Positions 9,114 to 16,250 of a DNA stretch of 52,598 bases are shown piece by piece. This DNA comes from Desulfobacteraceae bacterium (GTDB lineage Bacteria; Desulfobacterota; Desulfobacteria; Desulfobacterales; ETH-SRB1): contig JAUVHU010000008.1 in NCBI GenBank assembly GCA_030593145.1, positions 1 through 52,598 on the forward strand, written 5' to 3'. A model generated the notes under the pieces. That model ran no database searches and was not told where the DNA came from. It saw only the letters and a list, made by a program, of their open reading frames with translations. Positions within the stretch are counted from its first letter, which is position 1. The number at the start of each line of letters is the position of its first letter. The translations under genes were made by a program, and so were the position numbers.

Positions 9114-9175
9114 ACGCAACAATGCGCAACTAATGAATAAAATATGTTGCGCTATCCTGTTCAATATCGTATATC
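9114..9175 (+). promoter_or_regulatory. Putative σ70-type promoter and operator sites for the fic gene
   Basis: A -35-like TTGCGC (9147-9152) and a -10-like TATATC (9170-9175) are separated by 17 nt. Three CGCAAC-type sites surround it: ACGCAAC (9114-9120), GCGCAAC (9124-9130, exactly 10 nt later) and the inverted GTTGCGC (9146-9152), which overlaps the -35. The pattern suggests a repressor binding one face of the helix; the Fic protein's own C-terminal winged helix is a candidate. Confidence 0.5.
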
Positions 9176-9229
9176 TAAATCCATCAAGTTTCACTTTTTA
9201 CAAAAGTCTTGTTTAGATAAAGGATTCGC

Positions 9230-10357
9230 ATGCTTTCTTTTACCCCAAGCCCCAAAATGGAAAACAGGCTGAAAATTCTCCAAGGGTTACTCGCTGAAAC
9301 ATATAAAGACCTGGAGGCCTTATCTCCTGATGAGACGAAATATATTCATCGTTGTGCCTTTATCAGTAATATCGGAGCTTCAACCAGAATAGAAAACGCT
9401 GTTTTAACCGACCAGGAAATCGAATGGGTCGATACTACTTTGAATGACCATGGCAAGGCAACTGCTTTTGAGAAGAAGAAATCTTTTATTCTGGACAAGC
9501 TTTCAAAGGATAGAGAACGAAGTGTTGAAGAGGTAGTTGGTTGCCGACAAGTGCTGGCAACTGTTTATTCACAAGCTGATGAACTTTTCCCTTTATCAGA
9601 AGTTACTATTCGTGGACTTCATCATGATTTGCTCAGGTATTACTCTGAAGCATCAAGTCATGCGGGAGGATATAAGACAGCACCGAACAGGGTTGTTTCT
9701 ATCAATCACGAAACTAAAGAGAAACGTGTGGTATTAGAGCCTTCTCCTCCTGGCATTATAACGGCGACCGCCATGGCAGAGCTGATCAACTGGTATAATA
9801 CCGCAATTCAGAACTATCCGTGGCCCATATTAGCTGCCACAGAATTTGTATTTCGTTTTCTGGCCATCCACCCATTCCAGGATGGGAATGGGCGACTGGG
9901 ACGGGCGCTTTTTATTCTGGCTTTATTCCACTCCGGCGATAAATATCTGACGAGCATTACGCCCTACATTGCTATTGATCGTCACATTGAGCAAAATCAT
10001 ACACTTTATTATTCCGTCCTCCACCAATGTTCTGAAGGCAAGTTTAAAGCAGACCACACACAATACAAATTAGAGCCGTTAGCTTGGTTTTTCATCAATA
10101 TTCTGGAATCTTCTCTATCCGATATTGAGATTTATCGTAAGCGGTATAACAATCTGCAAAAGCTTTCGGAATCAGCATCGACTGTTTTGAACTGTTTTAG
10201 ATCCAGCCCTGAAAAACGTCTGAAGGTTAGTGATATCGTAGAAAGGACAGATCTTCCTCGCCGGACTGTACAATATGCTCTTAAGACACTTACAAAACAA
10301 GAATTACTCCAGATACTGGGACGGGGCGCTGGAAGCCGCTATCAACTTGTGTTTTGA
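9230..10357 (+). CDS. Fic family protein with C-terminal winged-helix domain
   Basis: A 375-residue Fic/DOC-type protein. The catalytic signature HPFQDGNGRLGR starts at His214. An N-terminal inhibitory-helix motif STRIEN (Ser51-Asn56, pattern [S/T]xxxE[G/N]) indicates a class II, self-inhibited AMP-transferase. The C-terminus (about 310-375) reads as a winged helix-turn-helix (VSDIVERTDLPRRTVQYALKT), common in Fic-HTH proteins. It probably modifies a protein hydroxyl with AMP from ATP; the target is unknown. AAAGGA at 9217-9222 supports the ATG at 9230. It stands alone, next to a RadC remnant, in a region with mobile character. Confidence 0.9.
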   Translation: MLSFTPSPKMENRLKILQGLLAETYKDLEALSPDETKYIHRCAFISNIGASTRIENAVLTDQEIEWVDTTLNDHGKATAFEKKKSFILDKLSKDRERSVEEVVGCRQVLATVYSQADELFPLSEVTIRGLHHDLLRYYSEASSHAGGYKTAPNRVVSINHETKEKRVVLEPSPPGIITATAMAELINWYNTAIQNYPWPILAATEFVFRFLAIHPFQDGNGRLGRALFILALFHSGDKYLTSITPYIAIDRHIEQNHTLYYSVLHQCSEGKFKADHTQYKLEPLAWFFINILESSLSDIEIYRKRYNNLQKLSESASTVLNCFRSSPEKRLKVSDIVERTDLPRRTVQYALKTLTKQELLQILGRGAGSRYQLVF

Positions 10358-10377
10358 GATAATAAGAAAGGAATAAA

Positions 10378-10425
10378 GATGCTGGTGAAACCCTTGGAAT
10401 CAAACTTCTGGATCATATTATGATT
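10378..10425 (+). pseudogene. Remnant of a RadC/JAB-domain protein
   Basis: Translation from 10378 gives DAGETLGIKLLDHIMI and then a stop. This matches the conserved C-terminal core of RadC (GxxLxIxLLDHIII). After the stop the same frame continues SQGVLQFLGEGE, like the expected YYSFLEEGE with a small frame disturbance. The catalytic part is missing, so this is a scar, not a gene. Confidence 0.55.
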
Positions 10426-10620
10426 TAATCACAAGGGGTATTACAGTTTTTGGGAGAGGGAGAAAATATAATTTTGATTTAGCTGAAAAATATTGCTTTG
10501 GAGAAAATGCGACTGCATATAAAAAAGGGGAATATTTGATTCTTGAGTTTACTTTCGAGACAGATAATTATGAGTGGGAGAAGGGCGAAGGCGGGCTTTC
10601 ATCTATGAAATTTGGGTTAG
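10389..10620 (+). pseudogene. Coding-like fragment without a start codon
   Basis: One frame stays open from 10389 past the permease 3' end. Its middle reads like protein (for example NFDLAEKYCFGENATAYKK and GEYLILEFTFETDNYEWEK), with sensible composition. There is no ATG, GTG or TTG near the beginning, so it is probably a decayed gene or the tail of a lost one. I do not recognise the family. Confidence 0.3.
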
Positions 10621-11135
10621 GTTTTTTTCTCCATCAAAGCTCCTACTATATATCCTGCAACAAGTGACCCCGTAATTGTAAATACCGTAAGTATAGCCAC
10701 ATATAAGCATCCAAAATACGAAATCATTATTGGCAGAAGAAATGGCTTGATAGCCCTGCTGTTCAGAAAAACGGCAATGGATGAACTTCCAGCCCCTTTT
10801 TCCTTTAATTCCTTAAGTATTGGATACCAGACATAGATTGGTCCTGTAGAAATAATTCCTGCTGTCATTGATAGTATGATTCCCTTAATACCGGCTTCTT
10901 TCCCCAGAAAACTCGCAATATATGTTGGTTTTAAAAAAAGATTCAGAACTATTATAAGAATAAAAACAAGGAATAACGGTATAATTATATTGGAAAAGAT
11001 AATGCCGCTGCTTTTAATAGCCAAGAAAGCCCTTTCCGGCATAAATGCAAAAATAATTCCATATACTGCAATTACGGAAGCCGGGAAATAGATTATCCGC
11101 ATGATACTTTGTTTACGTGGAATTTTATTCGACAT
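10617..11135 (-). CDS. Permease half (DUF318/ArsP_1-like), second half of a split transporter
   Basis: A 172-residue integral membrane protein with about four helices. The conserved-looking segment GIISTGPIYVWYPILKELKEKGAG followed by AFLNSRAIKP resembles the second repeat of the DUF318/YraQ permease family, in which a G-P-x-Y motif and a loop before the NSxAIxP helix recur. Full-length family members have twice this length. The upstream gene (ending 2 nt away) carries the other half, so the two chains likely pair in the inner membrane. The cargo is unknown; relatives move arsenicals or other small solutes. Confidence 0.7.
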   Translation of the reverse strand: MSNKIPRKQSIMRIIYFPASVIAVYGIIFAFMPERAFLAIKSSGIIFSNIIIPLFLVFILIIVLNLFLKPTYIASFLGKEAGIKGIILSMTAGIISTGPIYVWYPILKELKEKGAGSSSIAVFLNSRAIKPFLLPIMISYFGCLYVAILTVFTITGSLVAGYIVGALMEKKT

Positions 11136-11137
11136 AT

Positions 11138-11923
11138 TTATACACCAATAACCGCTACAGTGAGGATTGCTATAACCAGGGCCAAAGCAAAGGATACCGT
11201 ATTTCTAACCAAAGCAAATCTTCTGCCCAGAGCTGCCATCTCAGCCGGCAACTGCACTATTCCTACCGTAACCCATGAAATGATTAAGGCGGTTACCGCA
11301 AACAGGCTGATCCCATATTCCAGCAATTCTCCACCAATGATATAACTATTGATGGGATTCCCGGCAAAAATACTTCCCAAACATGCTCCCAGGAGAGTAT
11401 CTGTCACAATATTGCCTGAAAAAACAGAGGATAGAAGCTCTTTTGACATAAATGAGCTGAATAGTCCGATAAGCAGCACTACACCGGTTAATACAGGCAG
11501 AAGCCTGATAAACTGATTGGCGGAGTTTTTTAAAGCATGAATCAGGGTCCTTTCAATCTTATTAGCACCTGTTTCAAGACGGGATTCAACTCCAGGCTGT
11601 CGTTGCAATTTGCCTTTTTTGTACATCCGCGCAACTTCTCCAACCGTGCCTTTAACTCCGGAAAGCACCTGTATGCCGTTAACTGTCAGATGGCTAATGG
11701 CAATGGGGCTGCAGTATCCGGTTAAAACCGTATCAATTTTCTTGCTGATAACAAGCACAACAGCCTGAACACCGGAACCCTGGTAAGTTGAAGCGCCCGG
11801 GTTTGCAATCGCCTCAAAATCCATTGTATCCTGATCAATAATTATAAAATATTTAGAAGTCCCAAATCTGAATCCAACCTTTGCATTCAGATCAGGGCCG
11901 TCGGCAGAAACAGCAATTTTCAA
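11138..11923 (-). CDS. NifX/NifB-type cofactor-binding domain fused to a permease half
   Basis: A 261-residue protein in two parts. Residues 1-105 resemble the dinitrogenase iron-molybdenum cofactor domain (MKIAVSADGPDLNAKVGFRFG; then GSGVQAVVLVISKKIDTVLTG, a typical core). Residues about 125-261 are four membrane helices with SIFAGNPINSYIIGGELLEYG, like the first repeat of DUF318/YraQ permeases. The next gene, 2 nt downstream, supplies the second repeat. NifX-like domains bind metal clusters in the cytosol, so the fusion suggests a transporter sensing or handling a metal or oxyanion; this is inference. Start ATG 11923 is preceded by GGAGG on the minus strand. Confidence 0.75.
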   Translation of the reverse strand: MKIAVSADGPDLNAKVGFRFGTSKYFIIIDQDTMDFEAIANPGASTYQGSGVQAVVLVISKKIDTVLTGYCSPIAISHLTVNGIQVLSGVKGTVGEVARMYKKGKLQRQPGVESRLETGANKIERTLIHALKNSANQFIRLLPVLTGVVLLIGLFSSFMSKELLSSVFSGNIVTDTLLGACLGSIFAGNPINSYIIGGELLEYGISLFAVTALIISWVTVGIVQLPAEMAALGRRFALVRNTVSFALALVIAILTVAVIGV

Positions 11924-11997
11924 GACAGCCTCCAGAGTTGTTAGATTTTACATAATTTCCATATTTTCTTATTATTGGCAAGTGTTGATAATTTTGT

Positions 11998-12020
11998 GAT
12001 AAATGAATTCGTAAAATTGT
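11998..12020 (-). repeat. Copy of the dispersed TTTTTACG motif (weaker)
   Basis: Reverse complement reads ACAATTTTACGAATTCATTT. It lacks two Ts of the T-run but keeps TTTTACGAATTCAT. Lies between divergent genes. Confidence 0.45.
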
Positions 12021-12077
12021 GTTTTATTCAGGAATATGATATTTTTTATATTTAAAATAATTTAAGATGGAGGCAAT

Positions 12078-12560
12078 ATGGATATTAAAACAGTAAAAAT
12101 CGAAAATCCGGACGGGTTGAACATGATTTTAGGCCACTCTCATTTTATCAAAACTGTTGAGGATATTTATGAGGCCATGGTTAATGCTGTTCCTATGGCA
12201 AAATTCGGCCTGGCATTCTGCGAAGCTTCCGAGTCATGTCTTGTGCGATATACAGGCACAGATAATGAACTTATCGGACTGGCAACGAAGAATGCATACA
12301 ATCTTTCAGCGGGCCACAGTTTTATTATTTTTATGAAAGATCTATTCCCTGTAAATGTTTTAAATTCGATTAAAAACGTCACGGAAGTCTGTCGAATTTT
12401 TTGCGCGACAGCAAATCCTGTCGAGGTTATTATAGCTGAAACAGAACTGGGGCGGGGAATACTCGGTGTTATTGATGGGTTTAGCTCAAAAGGCATAGAA
12501 ACAAAAGATGATATCTATGCACGGAAAGAATTGCTGAGACAAATCGGTTACAAGCAATAA
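12078..12560 (+). CDS. Adenosine-specific kinase family protein (pfam04008)
   Basis: A 160-residue protein matching the small 'adenosine-specific kinase' family (DUF355), known from archaea and thermophiles and scattered in deltaproteobacteria. The C-terminal hallmark VEVIIAETELGRGILGVIDG is clear; the length is normal. The family name comes from one archaeal structure with bound nucleotide; the cellular role is poorly defined. Probably cytosolic. GATGGAGG at 12066-12073 supports the ATG. Monocistronic, diverging from the permease pair. Confidence 0.85.
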   Translation: MDIKTVKIENPDGLNMILGHSHFIKTVEDIYEAMVNAVPMAKFGLAFCEASESCLVRYTGTDNELIGLATKNAYNLSAGHSFIIFMKDLFPVNVLNSIKNVTEVCRIFCATANPVEVIIAETELGRGILGVIDGFSSKGIETKDDIYARKELLRQIGYKQ

Positions 12561-12570
12561 CCATCAATTT

Positions 12571-12590
12571 TGATGGCGTCGTAAAAAGTC
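12571..12590 (-). repeat. Copy of the dispersed TTTTTACG motif
   Basis: TGATGGCGTCGTAAAAAGTC, i.e. GACTTTTTACGACGCCATCA on the minus strand, 10 nt after the stop of the adenosine-kinase-like gene. Confidence 0.65.
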
Positions 12591-12596
12591 AAATTT

Positions 12597-12666
12597 ACCA
12601 CAGAGAACACAGAGAGCACAGAAATAACTGTTTAAAATAACAAGATATGCTCTGTGAGCTCTGTGG
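12597..12666. repeat. Palindromic repeat of the ACCACAGAG type
   Basis: ACCACAGAGAACACAGAG at 12597-12614 pairs with CTCTGTGAGCTCTGTGGT at 12649-12666 (16 of 18 positions), loop about 34 nt. Sits between two converging genes, so it could act as a bidirectional 3' end structure. Confidence 0.75.
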
Positions 12667-12683
12667 TGAAAGAAATCTTTTTT

Positions 12684-13445
12684 CTAAATATTTATTCCAG
12701 CCTTCCGCAATCTTATTTTCATTTTTTCATGATGAGAGCCCTGCCAGTAAATACGCCGGCACCGGGGGCAAATTTTAAACATGTCAAAATATTTTTTTGT
12801 TTTTGGTTCAAGCCTGTGCAAAATATCCTTTTTATTTACCGGAACAAGCTTTTTATTACATCGCAGACATCTAATAAAAAATTTAAAAGGTTCTTCTATT
12901 CCAAAGAATTTTATAATTTCAATTAGCTGATCATCCGGATATACTGACCGGACATGTCTGCCAAATACAATCTGTTTGCATTCGAGCAGGCCTGTATCTT
13001 TGCTTAATACAATTCTCTTTTCTTCCTTTGAAAAGTACAAAATATCCTTGTCTGAATATTTTGGAGAATATTCGGCATCCAATCCCAACATCCTTAAAAG
13101 GAGAGCCAGCTTTCCCACATTAACATCCACAACAAAACGCATTTTTTGCAATGGTTCCGGCCTGAGAACAGATGGTTTAGTAACATCAAAGGGGGCAATG
13201 ATAGGAAGTACGGTTATCTTTTGCGAATTTACAGGGATATAATTAAAATCAACCTCTTTATCTTTTTTGTCTTTTTTCTCTGTCGCAACTATTTTGCCAA
13301 TTTCGGTATGAGGCACGCCCAAAGACTCAATTATATGTTTGATCGAGGTTTTTCGTTCCAGAGGATATATGATTTCCGGCTCTTTGTTTTTGTGGCGCTT
13401 AAAACAATTAAATTCTTCTGGAAAAATAATCGTTAGCTGGAACAT
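12684..13445 (-). CDS. Ubiquitin-like plus Mut7-C (PIN-like) RNase domain protein
   Basis: A 253-residue protein with an N-terminal ThiS/MoaD/ubiquitin-like domain (about 1-95; FQLTIIFPEEF, ending ITVLPIIAPFDV) and a Mut7-C PIN-like domain (from about 100: MRFVVDVNVGKLALLLRMLG; VLSKDTGLL). A C-terminal zinc ribbon (CLRC...CPRCRRIYWQGSHHEKM) follows. Bacterial 'Mut7-C ubiquitin/RNAse' proteins have exactly this order; nuclease activity is predicted for the family. An in-frame TTG at 13490 would add 15 residues, but the family pattern favours ATG 13445. The Shine-Dalgarno is weak either way. Confidence 0.85.
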   Translation of the reverse strand: MFQLTIIFPEEFNCFKRHKNKEPEIIYPLERKTSIKHIIESLGVPHTEIGKIVATEKKDKKDKEVDFNYIPVNSQKITVLPIIAPFDVTKPSVLRPEPLQKMRFVVDVNVGKLALLLRMLGLDAEYSPKYSDKDILYFSKEEKRIVLSKDTGLLECKQIVFGRHVRSVYPDDQLIEIIKFFGIEEPFKFFIRCLRCNKKLVPVNKKDILHRLEPKTKKYFDMFKICPRCRRIYWQGSHHEKMKIRLRKAGINI

Positions 13446-13483
13446 ATTATTTATGATTCTTCTCCAATTTAGTTGGAGAAGAG

Positions 13484-13516
13484 GGTCCAAGGATTCAAGG
13501 GGTCAAGGATTCAAGG
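13484..13516. repeat. Short tandem repeat (GGATTCAAGG units)
   Basis: GGTCCAAGGATTCAAGG and GGTCAAGGATTCAAGG are adjacent direct repeats of 16-17 nt, just upstream of the Mut7-C gene. Confidence 0.6.
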
Positions 13517-13592
13517 AATCACACCTGCTTAATTGGAAATAACCCATTTTGTCTTAATTAACTACAACTAATTTGGAGATGATCCTGATTTA

Positions 13593-13683
13593 TTAACCGA
13601 TATTGCGAGCCCTCATCAGTTTTTCTGTTTTGACAAGATCTTTTAGCAAAATAATTTCAGGCTTGCCGGCAAGATATCCACTT
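13593..13683 (-). pseudogene. Possible C-terminal gene remnant
   Basis: On the minus strand a frame reads SGYLAGKPEIILLKDLVK followed by TEKLMRARNIG and a stop, with coding-like composition. A TAA lies three codons upstream, and there is no start codon. It follows the σ54 activator gene in the same direction, so it may be the tail of a deleted downstream gene. Low confidence. Confidence 0.25.
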
Positions 13684-13705
13684 TATTGAGGATTCAGGAG
13701 CCCTT

Positions 13706-15211
13706 TTATCTGACTTTCTGGAGATTATATTTTGAAATAAGTCGGGACAGATACGTTCTCTGTATACCAATAGTTTTTGCGGCTTCTTTTCTGCTCCCTT
13801 TAGTATGTTTGAGGTTCAAAGCAATAAATTCTTTCTTAAAGTTGTTAACGGCCTCTTCCAGTGTTAATCCCACCTGTATACCAGAGTTCATTGGCCTTGA
13901 GGAAAGAATTGGTAAATCTTCCGGCAAAATTTCTTTGCCGTTTCCCATAACCACGGCACGCTCTATGGCGTTTCTCAATTCTCTAACATTTCCCGGCCAG
14001 TCATATTCCATCATATTCTGCATTGATTTTTCCGAAATTGTTAAATGCGGCAATCCCCTTTCCTGTTTGAAGATATCGAGAAAATATTGGGCAAGCAGGG
14101 GAATATCTTCCTTTCTTGCTCTTATGGAGGGCATATGAAGCTGAACACCATTAAGGCGATAATATAGATCTTCTCGAAACAGGCCTGCAGAGACCGCCTC
14201 GACAATGTTTCTGTTTGTGGCCGAGATGACCCTTACATCGACGAAGATTGATTTGTTGCCCCCAACTCGATAAAAAACTCCTTCTTGCAATACATGAAGG
14301 AGTTTTGCCTGCATCGCAGGGCTCATCTCTCCTATCTCGTCTAAAAAGATCATGCCGCCATCTGCAAGTTCAAATTTTCCGATCTTCTGGCGCACAGCCC
14401 CCGTATAAGCCCCTTTTTCGTGACCGAACAGTTCGTCTTCCAACAGGGTTTCCGGCAAGGCAGCACAATTCAGAAGAATCATGGGCTTATTCTTCCTGGG
14501 GCTGGCCCAATGGATTAACCTTGCCAGTAATTCTTTTCCGGTTCCGCTCTCTCCCAAAATAAGAGTGCTTATTGTTGAGTTTGCGACCTTATGAGCATCG
14601 GATATGACTTGCCTTAAAGCCTTGCTATCTCCTACCATCTGGTACTTGACAGCGAGTTGTTCTTTAAGATTGCTGACTTCTCTTGTAACAAACTCAATTT
14701 TTCTGGCATTGCCGATAGCCAGCGCAGCCAGTTCGGCAAACACGGCCAATATTTTAATATCTCCTTCGTGAAACTGACTCCCGTCTATTTTATCAATAAT
14801 TTCGACAACTCCTATTGTTTCACCCTTTACCTTCATCGGCACGCAAGCTATTGAATGAGTCTTAAAGCCTATGGACTCGCTGATTTCTTTGTGCCAACGG
14901 GGATCCTTCTTTACATCAGGAACGAGAAGGGGTTCGCCTTTTTCTGCCACATAGCCGGCTATTCCCTGTCCCATCTCGATTTCAAAATTCTTGACATCAT
15001 CCTTTTTCTCGCCTGTTGCCACCTTAAAATAAAGTTTTTTAGTTTTCTTATCCACCAGCAGAAGGGAACTGGCCTTAGCGTTCATCATCCGGGTAGCCGT
15101 TTCTACAATGAGCTCAAGAAGCTGGTCCAGGTTATTCACAGATGTGACCCATGTAGATATTTCTTTAAAACGATCTATTGAAATATCAGAATTTAAAAGT
15201 TCTTTATTCAT
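13706..15211 (-). CDS. σ54-dependent transcriptional activator with GAF domain
   Basis: A 501-residue enhancer-binding protein of NifA-like layout. A GAF domain (about 20-175), an AAA+ domain with Walker A GESGTGKE (about 215) and the σ54-contact loop GAYTGA (about 267, Tyr instead of the usual Phe), and a C-terminal Fis-type helix-turn-helix (about 455-501; GSRKEAAKTIGIQRTYLSRLI). GAF domains sense small ligands and gate the ATPase, so no partner kinase is needed. A good σ54 promoter lies 380 nt away on the opposite strand (15590-15605), ahead of a small ORF and lipoprotein gene, its likely target. Start ATG 15211. Confidence 0.93.
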   Translation of the reverse strand: MNKELLNSDISIDRFKEISTWVTSVNNLDQLLELIVETATRMMNAKASSLLLVDKKTKKLYFKVATGEKKDDVKNFEIEMGQGIAGYVAEKGEPLLVPDVKKDPRWHKEISESIGFKTHSIACVPMKVKGETIGVVEIIDKIDGSQFHEGDIKILAVFAELAALAIGNARKIEFVTREVSNLKEQLAVKYQMVGDSKALRQVISDAHKVANSTISTLILGESGTGKELLARLIHWASPRKNKPMILLNCAALPETLLEDELFGHEKGAYTGAVRQKIGKFELADGGMIFLDEIGEMSPAMQAKLLHVLQEGVFYRVGGNKSIFVDVRVISATNRNIVEAVSAGLFREDLYYRLNGVQLHMPSIRARKEDIPLLAQYFLDIFKQERGLPHLTISEKSMQNMMEYDWPGNVRELRNAIERAVVMGNGKEILPEDLPILSSRPMNSGIQVGLTLEEAVNNFKKEFIALNLKHTKGSRKEAAKTIGIQRTYLSRLISKYNLQKVR

Positions 15212-15589
15212 ACATTGCCTAACCCGGACGAGCCGGAACCCAATAAAAAATCTTTACTAAAATAGCATAGCCGAAACTTTTTTTTCTTGTCAAGTCAATG
15301 GTGGATACAACAGTTGCCGATTTTTTAGATAAATTCGTTATGATTCACCTTATTCATTAAATCAAGATAAATAGTAAAACACAAATGGTAAAAATATTAT
15401 ACGGGTAACAGCCGGCGAGATGCCGATATTATACTTTTTCATACACATTTAGGTGCACAAAAGGATACACTTTGGTTCGGAAATGACCGTTATATAGGGG
15501 AAGCAAAATTGAAAAAATGGAAAAACACATTTGCTAACCCCCTTTTTTAAAAAGCTTTTATCCCGATTAAACTATCAGATGGTTTGCGC
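15212..15589. other. Intergenic region between the σ54 activator and its likely target
   Basis: AT-rich, no gene seen. It must contain the activator's own promoter and probably its upstream activating sites for the σ54 promoter at 15590. I see no clear inverted repeat that would mark such a site. Confidence 0.4.
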
Positions 15590-15605
15590 GGGCACGACAT
15601 TTGCC
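15590..15605 (+). promoter_or_regulatory. σ54 (-24/-12) promoter
   Basis: GGGCACGACATTTGCC matches the consensus TGGCACG-N4-TTGCW with the invariant GG and GC 10 nt apart; only the first T is G. It sits 57 nt upstream of the Shine-Dalgarno start region of the 37-codon ORF at 15662. A σ54 activator gene diverges just upstream. Confidence 0.75.
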
Positions 15606-15661
15606 TAATAGATTATCAGGAAATGGTTTTTTCAGGAGCGATTTTACAATAAGGAGTACCC

Positions 15662-15775
15662 ATGTCTAACACAGTTTATATAGTATTGCTTTGTATCCGT
15701 GCTTTGTTTGTTATGTATTACTATCTTAAGGTTCAGTTCTATAAGACGAGATCGTGGTCACAATCAAGGAGGTAA
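15662..15775 (+). CDS. Small membrane peptide (37 aa), σ54-driven
   Basis: ATG 15662 with AAGGAG at 15651-15656 (5-nt spacing) opens a 37-codon frame ending TAA at 15773-15775. The product has one predicted membrane helix (about residues 4-22, VYIVLLCIRALFVMYYYL) and a basic tail (KTRSWSQSRR). Its last codons contain the AAGGAGG that serves the next gene, 3 nt downstream, so the two are likely coupled. No family recognised. It may be a real microprotein or a leader controlling the lipoprotein; promoter, Shine-Dalgarno and coupling support translation. Confidence 0.55.
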   Translation: MSNTVYIVLLCIRALFVMYYYLKVQFYKTRSWSQSRR

Positions 15776-15778
15776 GCA

Positions 15779-16249
15779 ATGAAACTCTTTAAAAGTTATC
15801 TGGTTATACTCCTTTTATTTCTCACAACTGGTTGTGCCGCAGTAGCCCTCCCAGCTCTTTCGGGTGTGAGTTTTGCTGTACATTATTCGCAAGTAAATGC
15901 GGCGTCCAGAACTTTTACCTTTTCTGTGGATCAGACAGATACGGCAATAATGTTTGCCTTAAAGGGGATGGGCATAAAGGTGGTTGATAACAGCACGACC
16001 GAAAAGGGGAAAAGAATAAAGGCTGCTACAGAGAAGCTTGATATAACAATCGACCTTGAACAGATCACAGCGAAGGTTACGAAGGTAAATGTGAATGCCA
16101 GGAAGGGGCCTATGATTAAGGATAAGGCAACTGCAAGTGAAATCATCGCTCAAGTGGCAAAAGCACTTGAGACTAAAGAAAAAGCTGAAGATGCCCTTGG
16201 TATTTTGACTCGCTGGTCGAATTCGAAAATATACCCGCAAAACCAATAG
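15779..16249 (+). CDS. DUF3568-type lipoprotein
   Basis: A 156-residue lipoprotein: signal peptide with lipobox LTTGC (Cys19), then a hydrophobic AVALPALSG segment and a domain with FSVDQTDTAIMFALKGMGIKV and VTKVNVNAR that matches the DUF3568 family of small envelope lipoproteins. The family function is unknown. AAGGAGG at 15766-15772 sits inside the end of the upstream 37-codon ORF. Both genes are placed behind a σ54 promoter beside a GAF-type σ54 activator, suggesting induction by an envelope or metabolic signal. Confidence 0.8.
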   Translation: MKLFKSYLVILLLFLTTGCAAVALPALSGVSFAVHYSQVNAASRTFTFSVDQTDTAIMFALKGMGIKVVDNSTTEKGKRIKAATEKLDITIDLEQITAKVTKVNVNARKGPMIKDKATASEIIAQVAKALETKEKAEDALGILTRWSNSKIYPQNQ

Positions 16250-16250
16250 T

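Larger units (their letters stand above)
8859..9229. other. 371-nt intergenic region upstream of the fic gene
   Basis: No gene seen. It holds a GC-rich palindrome (8901-8930), a TTTTTACG motif copy (9071-9090), a weaker partial copy near 9191-9210, and the fic promoter/operator region (9114-9175). The drop from GC-rich to AT-rich at about 9090 suggests the segment was assembled from repeats. Confidence 0.6.
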
